A DNA stretch of 17,663 nt from Deltaproteobacteria bacterium (GTDB lineage Bacteria > Desulfobacterota > DSM-4660 > Desulfatiglandales > HGW-15): contig JAFDIC010000059.1 in assembly GCA_019308525.1 (NCBI GenBank), forward strand, positions 1-17,663. The letters run 5' to 3'. Positions 14,098 through 17,663 of the stretch are shown one piece after another. How positions within the stretch are numbered: the first letter of the stretch is position 1; the number at the start of each line of letters is the position of its first letter. A program made the position numbers and the translations under genes. The notes below the pieces were generated by a model that did no database searches, had not been told where the DNA came from, and saw only the letters and a list, made by a program, of their open reading frames with translations.

Positions 14098-15909
14098 ATG
14101 AAACGCGGATTTGAGGGAAAAGGTAGTAACGAAGAGAAGGCGAACTCCAAGATAATTCTCTTGGCTATTGTTTGGATTGTAGCCCTGATCCCGGTCATGG
14201 CGCAGGCATCCTGGTTCATTGACCCCTTGAAATACCACGTCTCGGCTCATGGCCAGACCTCGTGCCTCGACTGCCATGAGGGCCAGGAGGATAGCTCTGC
14301 CCATCCTGATCCTGACAACGTATCCATGGCGCTGAAGGATTTCTTCGACCCAGAAAGCTGCATTTCTTGCCACGATGAGGTGCCTGGTGACCTGGAAGAG
14401 GGTACGCACGGAGCAAAGAGGATCAGGGCTCCTGAAGAGTACCAGGACTGCCTATCCTGTCACGATCCCCACGAGGAGCCCCTCCTGGAGGTATCCAAAA
14501 AGGGCCTTGACCTTGCCGGGTCCCTTGAAGAACAGTGCGGTTCTTGCCACGAAGATAAAGTGGAGGCGCTTCCACCTCCCCCAGAAGAAGATCGCCCCTG
14601 TTATGAGTGCCACGTGGTGGATCCGAGGGACGAGGAAAAGAAGGGAGAAAAGATTAACAGGTTCTGCCTGGAGTGCCACGGGGACGGCAGGCGTGACATT
14701 CAAGAAAAGACCGGCAGAAAGATCCAGTTGATAGTCGAGGAGGACTACCAGAATACCCAGCACAAAGCCGAGGCATGCACGGTGTGCCACCCCCAGGCTC
14801 CTGCATACGGGCATGATACTCAGCAGCCGGGCGATTGCTCCCAGTGCCACTTTCCCCACGACGCCAAGATGGCGAACAGTGTACATCTCAATGTGGCATG
14901 CAGCTCCTGCCATCTCCCCGGGATCGAGCCTTACAGGGATAACAGGAGCGGCCGGGTCCTCTGGATGTTCAACCGCAAGCCCGGAGAGCCCTTGGAAATC
15001 CACCAGATGATAAGGGGAAAGGACGAAGAGTCGTGCAGGAGATGTCATCACAGGGGAAACGCTCTAGGAGCTGCCTCTATGATCCTGCCTCCCAAGAGCA
15101 TCATATGCATGCCCTGTCATTCGGGAACCTTTTCCGCAGGGGACTGGACGACAATAATCTCGTTGATAGTATTCTTGGGTGGTCTCGTAGCCATTTTTTC
15201 CCTTTTGCTGCCAAGGTCTTCAGTGCACAGGGAGGCTGAGAGGCAGGATGGCTTTGGTGCTGCGGGTCCCGAAAAAATGGTTTCTTCAGCGAAGATGCAT
15301 CTGGGGCTGAAGGGGGCCATGTGGGATGTCCTGCTCCAGAGGAGGTTGTTAAAGGCCTCTGCCTTCAGGTGGGTTGTACATGGCCTGATCTTCTTCCCCA
15401 TGGTATTCCGCCTTGCGTGGGGACTTATTGCGCTGGCAACTTCTCTATGGACGCCACAGTGGGAAGTTGCTTGGCTCATGCTCAATAAGGATCATCCGGT
15501 TACTGCATATCTGTTTGATATTACGGGCGTGATGATTCTCCTGGGCGCCTTTGTTGGACTCGGGACAGAGGTGATCAGGAGGCGCAGTAGGCTCTCCGGG
15601 CTGCCGGGAAAGGACCTGCTGGCCACGGGGTTGCTCGCAGGCATTGTAGTTTTGGGTTTTGCCCTGGAAGGGGCGAGGATAGCCTTGTGGACAGTGCCAG
15701 GCGTGGCTTCGACGGCCTTTTTGGGACGGTTGATAAGTGGCTTTTTTGAGGGCAAAGCCTGGGTCCAGGACTTCTATGGTTATTTGTGGTACGCACATGC
15801 CCTGGTGACGGGGGCCTTTGTTGCCTATTTACCCTTCAGCAGGCTGCTGCATATTATACTTGCCCCGGTGCTCCTGGTGGGAAGGGAGGTTGTAGAAAAG
15901 GAAAGATAG
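14098..15909 (+). CDS. membrane cytochrome: 11-haem c domain fused to NarI/DsrM-like b domain
   Basis: About 603 residues from the ATG at 14098. The N-terminus is basic with a signal-anchor helix ('IILLAIVWIVALIPVMAQASW'). The next 300 residues carry eleven CxxCH haem-c sites, with first cysteines near 56, 88, 118, 147, 168, 190, 227, 247, 268, 313 and 337. After these come five membrane helices (about 351-371, 425-450, 469-491, 506-528, 564-593) resembling the NarI/DsrM/HdrE/QmoC gamma family, with candidate haem-b histidines H428, H566 and H585 and the typical 'WYAHALVTGAFVAYLPFSRLLHI'. The haem domain should lie in the periplasm. The role is electron exchange between quinone, the cytoplasmic HdrD partner and periplasmic carriers. 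The architecture recalls CbcL of Geobacter. The start is uncertain: there is no strong ribosome site at 14098, and a TTG at 14068 (AAGGAG 10 nt upstream) or at 13993 is possible. Confidence 0.88.
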   Translation: MKRGFEGKGSNEEKANSKIILLAIVWIVALIPVMAQASWFIDPLKYHVSAHGQTSCLDCHEGQEDSSAHPDPDNVSMALKDFFDPESCISCHDEVPGDLEEGTHGAKRIRAPEEYQDCLSCHDPHEEPLLEVSKKGLDLAGSLEEQCGSCHEDKVEALPPPPEEDRPCYECHVVDPRDEEKKGEKINRFCLECHGDGRRDIQEKTGRKIQLIVEEDYQNTQHKAEACTVCHPQAPAYGHDTQQPGDCSQCHFPHDAKMANSVHLNVACSSCHLPGIEPYRDNRSGRVLWMFNRKPGEPLEIHQMIRGKDEESCRRCHHRGNALGAASMILPPKSIICMPCHSGTFSAGDWTTIISLIVFLGGLVAIFSLLLPRSSVHREAERQDGFGAAGPEKMVSSAKMHLGLKGAMWDVLLQRRLLKASAFRWVVHGLIFFPMVFRLAWGLIALATSLWTPQWEVAWLMLNKDHPVTAYLFDITGVMILLGAFVGLGTEVIRRRSRLSGLPGKDLLATGLLAGIVVLGFALEGARIALWTVPGVASTAFLGRLISGFFEGKAWVQDFYGYLWYAHALVTGAFVAYLPFSRLLHIILAPVLLVGREVVEKER

Positions 15910-16022
15910 GTAGGGGGTTGGTGCAGGAAGATAGTGGACTCTTTGGGCATGGAGTCGAATCAAGGCGAACAGTCGGAAGAGGAACAAATACCAATCTAGC
16001 TGAAGAAAGGAGGAACAGAGGG

Positions 16023-16454
16023 ATGGAAATACAGGGTTACAACATGCCGGAGGATCTTTACTACGAGGAACACCATTTCTGGGTCAAGGAGGAAGGTGAC
16101 TTATTCTTGATGGGACTGGACGATTTCGGCCAGAAGATGGCGGGTGAGATTGTCTACGTTCAACTCCCGCCCGAAGGGAAGAGGCTGAAGGCCGGCAAAT
16201 CTTTTGCGAAAATGGAATCAGGGAAGTGGCTGGGGAAGATCTACGCGCCGGTGAACGGGGAGCTGGTGGAAATCAACGAGGAACTGGAGACAAATCCCAC
16301 CCTGATAAACGAAGATTGTTACGGCGAGGGCTGGATGTACAAGATAAGGCCCGATGACAGGGGGGAGCTGACCAACCTGATTCACGGGCCGGAGGCCATA
16401 GAGAAGTGGTTATTGGCTGATATAGAGAAATACTCCAAGGAAGCGGAGAAGTAG
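16023..16454 (+). CDS. GcvH-like lipoate-binding protein (LbpA-like)
   Basis: A 143-residue protein of the glycine cleavage H family. The lipoyl hairpin is 'FAKMESGKWLGKIYAPVNGELVEIN', in which K68 of E-S-G-K aligns with the lipoylated lysine of GcvH (E-S-V-K). 'YYEEHHFWVKEEG' near the start and 'LDDFGQKMAGEIVYVQLP' (32-49) are also family-typical. No glycine cleavage partner (GcvT or GcvP) is present; instead the gene sits between a b/c cytochrome and an HdrD-like protein. That context matches the lipoate-binding proteins of sulfur-oxidising heterodisulfide-reductase-like (sHdr) systems, where the lipoyl arm carries sulfur intermediates. That it plays this role here is an inference. AGGAGG at 16008-16013 fixes the start at 16023, not at in-frame codons further upstream. 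No lipoate ligase or synthase is in view. Confidence 0.88.
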   Translation: MEIQGYNMPEDLYYEEHHFWVKEEGDLFLMGLDDFGQKMAGEIVYVQLPPEGKRLKAGKSFAKMESGKWLGKIYAPVNGELVEINEELETNPTLINEDCYGEGWMYKIRPDDRGELTNLIHGPEAIEKWLLADIEKYSKEAEK

Positions 16455-16475
16455 CCAGGGCAGATATGAGGCTTT

Positions 16476-17663
16476 ATGGCCAATAGGGACTACAGCGCAA
16501 GGCAAATCCTGGAACTGGTAGCCTGTACCGGGTGCCAACTGTGTGCCGAGGTATGCCCCGCCGTAGCGGCCTCGGGCAGGGGCGAGTTGTCCGGCGTGTA
16601 CCGCATCAAGGGCCTCAAGGATGTGGTAAAGAGAAGGGGAGGGCTCACGGGTAGGATCTTTGGTAGAAAGGGGCCAAGCAAGGAGGAGTTGAAGCAGTTC
16701 TCGGATACAATATTCAGGTGCACCCTTTGCGGGAATTGTGAAGAGATTTGCCCCGTGGGTTTGCGCCTGAAGAATCTGTGGCTTTCTCTGAGACAAGACA
16801 TGGTTCATTCCGAGACCTATCCCAAGAAGGTAGAGATGATTCGAGAGAACCTCCAAGAGAGCCGCAATGTGTTTGCCGAAGATAACGAAGAACGGGCCAA
16901 ATGGATTGAGGATATGAGGTACAGGCCCAAGAGGGAGCTCATAAAGGACAAGGCCGAGGTTATCTATTTTACGGGGTGCGTGGCCTCCTATTTCCCCATG
17001 GCCCAAAAGATACCCATGGCCCTTGCAGAAATACTGGACATAGGCGGGATTGATTTCACGCTCCTGGGCGGAGAGGAATGGTGCTGTGGCTTCCCTTTGC
17101 TGGGTGCCGGTTTGAAAGAGACGGCCGGGGAGTTTATCGAGCATAATATCAAAGCGGTCAAGGAAAAAGGGGGCAGGCGGATCGTCTTTGCCTGCCCGAC
17201 GTGCTACCAGATGTGGCGAGAGCATTATCCCCGGGAGTTCCACATAAACCATGCCACGGAGTTCCTATTTGAGTTGATCAGGGGTAAGTTTGTTTCCCCA
17301 AAATCATTACCCATGAAGGTGACGTATCATGACCCCTGCGACCTGGGCCGGGGCGCGAGGGTCTTTGAGGAGCCGAGAAAGGTGATCAGGTCTATACCCG
17401 GGGTGAAGCTCGTGGAACTTCCCAGGAACCGCGAACACACCCAGTGTTGCGGGGGAGGTGGAAACCTGGAGATGATAGACCCAAAACTCTCCGCTGAGAT
17501 CTCCAAGCGAAAGATAGAGGAGATCGTCCAGACCGGTGCACAGGCGGTAATAACATCCTGCCAGCAGTGCGTAAGGACAATGACAAGCTACGTGAAGAGG
17601 AACAAGATCCCCCTGGAGGTGATGGACATAACCCAACTGGTCCTGAGGGCGCTCCGAAGCTAG
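16476..17663 (+). CDS. HdrD-like heterodisulfide reductase-type Fe-S oxidoreductase
   Basis: A cytoplasmic 395-residue iron-sulfur protein. The HdrC-like N-terminus has two [4Fe-4S] motifs: C17-x2-C20-x2-C23-x3-C27P and C82-x2-C85-x2-C88-x3-C92P. Two CCG domains follow, both complete: C168...C203-C204...C240-x2-C243 and C288...C324-C325...C362-x2-C365. Their spacings fit the family rule for non-cubane [4Fe-4S] clusters that cleave or form disulfides. One polypeptide with C and B parts is the HdrD arrangement, distinct from DsrK, which has a single CCG. It starts 21 nt after the lipoyl gene, and the membrane cytochrome b is in the same operon, as HdrD pairs with HdrE. The substrate could be a dithiol such as dihydrolipoyl on the neighbouring protein. 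The stop is at the last three bases of the window; the operon may continue beyond it. Confidence 0.92.
   Translation: MANRDYSARQILELVACTGCQLCAEVCPAVAASGRGELSGVYRIKGLKDVVKRRGGLTGRIFGRKGPSKEELKQFSDTIFRCTLCGNCEEICPVGLRLKNLWLSLRQDMVHSETYPKKVEMIRENLQESRNVFAEDNEERAKWIEDMRYRPKRELIKDKAEVIYFTGCVASYFPMAQKIPMALAEILDIGGIDFTLLGGEEWCCGFPLLGAGLKETAGEFIEHNIKAVKEKGGRRIVFACPTCYQMWREHYPREFHINHATEFLFELIRGKFVSPKSLPMKVTYHDPCDLGRGARVFEEPRKVIRSIPGVKLVELPRNREHTQCCGGGGNLEMIDPKLSAEISKRKIEEIVQTGAQAVITSCQQCVRTMTSYVKRNKIPLEVMDITQLVLRALRS

Noticed and set aside
16023..16454. True glycine-cleavage H protein
   Set aside because: Possible by fold, but no gcvT, gcvP or other glycine-cleavage gene is adjacent and the neighbours are Hdr and cytochrome genes.
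1..17663. CRISPR arrays, insertion sequences, phage genes or attachment sites
   Set aside because: I saw no regularly spaced repeats, transposase or integrase, and no direct repeat flanking the tRNA gene.

Overview
The window looks like chromosomal DNA from an anaerobic, sulfur-cycling bacterium, most likely of the Desulfobacterota (former Deltaproteobacteria). That is an inference from gene content: an AprA/AprB-like flavoprotein and ferredoxin pair, an 11-haem c-type cytochrome fused to a b-type membrane domain, a lipoate-binding GcvH-like protein, and an HdrD-type iron-sulfur protein with two CCG domains. No 16S gene or core sulfate-reduction operon is present to fix the taxonomy. No stretch over 300 bases lacks a gene.

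Left part (1-2950) is housekeeping and assorted genes: tRNA-Ser(CGA) on the minus strand, tadA whose last seven codons and stop lie inside that tRNA gene, a PilZ-domain protein, a small HNH nuclease, and a SAM hydroxide adenosyltransferase (DUF62 family) on the minus strand.

Middle part (3073-9500) is a plus-strand block: an AprA/fumarate-reductase-like FAD protein, a small ferredoxin that lacks one cluster cysteine, and a DppBCDF-type ABC importer. The importer's first permease gene is broken by a frame change that also removes the EAA coupling loop. No substrate-binding protein is encoded nearby.

Right part (9593-17663) reads as one regulatory unit around a LysR-type regulator (11520-12425). 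Divergent from it lies a two-gene minus-strand operon: a 137-residue acidic protein made of two repeats, then a sulfatase-superfamily hydrolase with threonine at the formylglycine position. Downstream of the regulator lie a protein with a C-terminal thioredoxin-like CRRC domain, the cytochrome c/b fusion, the lipoyl protein and the HdrD-like protein, which ends exactly at the window edge. Both promoter regions carry the same layout: two 15-bp T-N11-A boxes whose starts are 30 bp apart, with the -35 hexamer inside the promoter-proximal box at the same position. This ties the hydrolase operon and the redox operon to one regulator.

Inferred working model: the regulator senses a compound that the hydrolase helps to process. 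Dithiol or lipoyl-bound intermediates would then be oxidised by the HdrD-like protein, and the electrons passed through the membrane cytochrome to the quinone pool or periplasmic haems. The combination is not one I can match to a named pathway.
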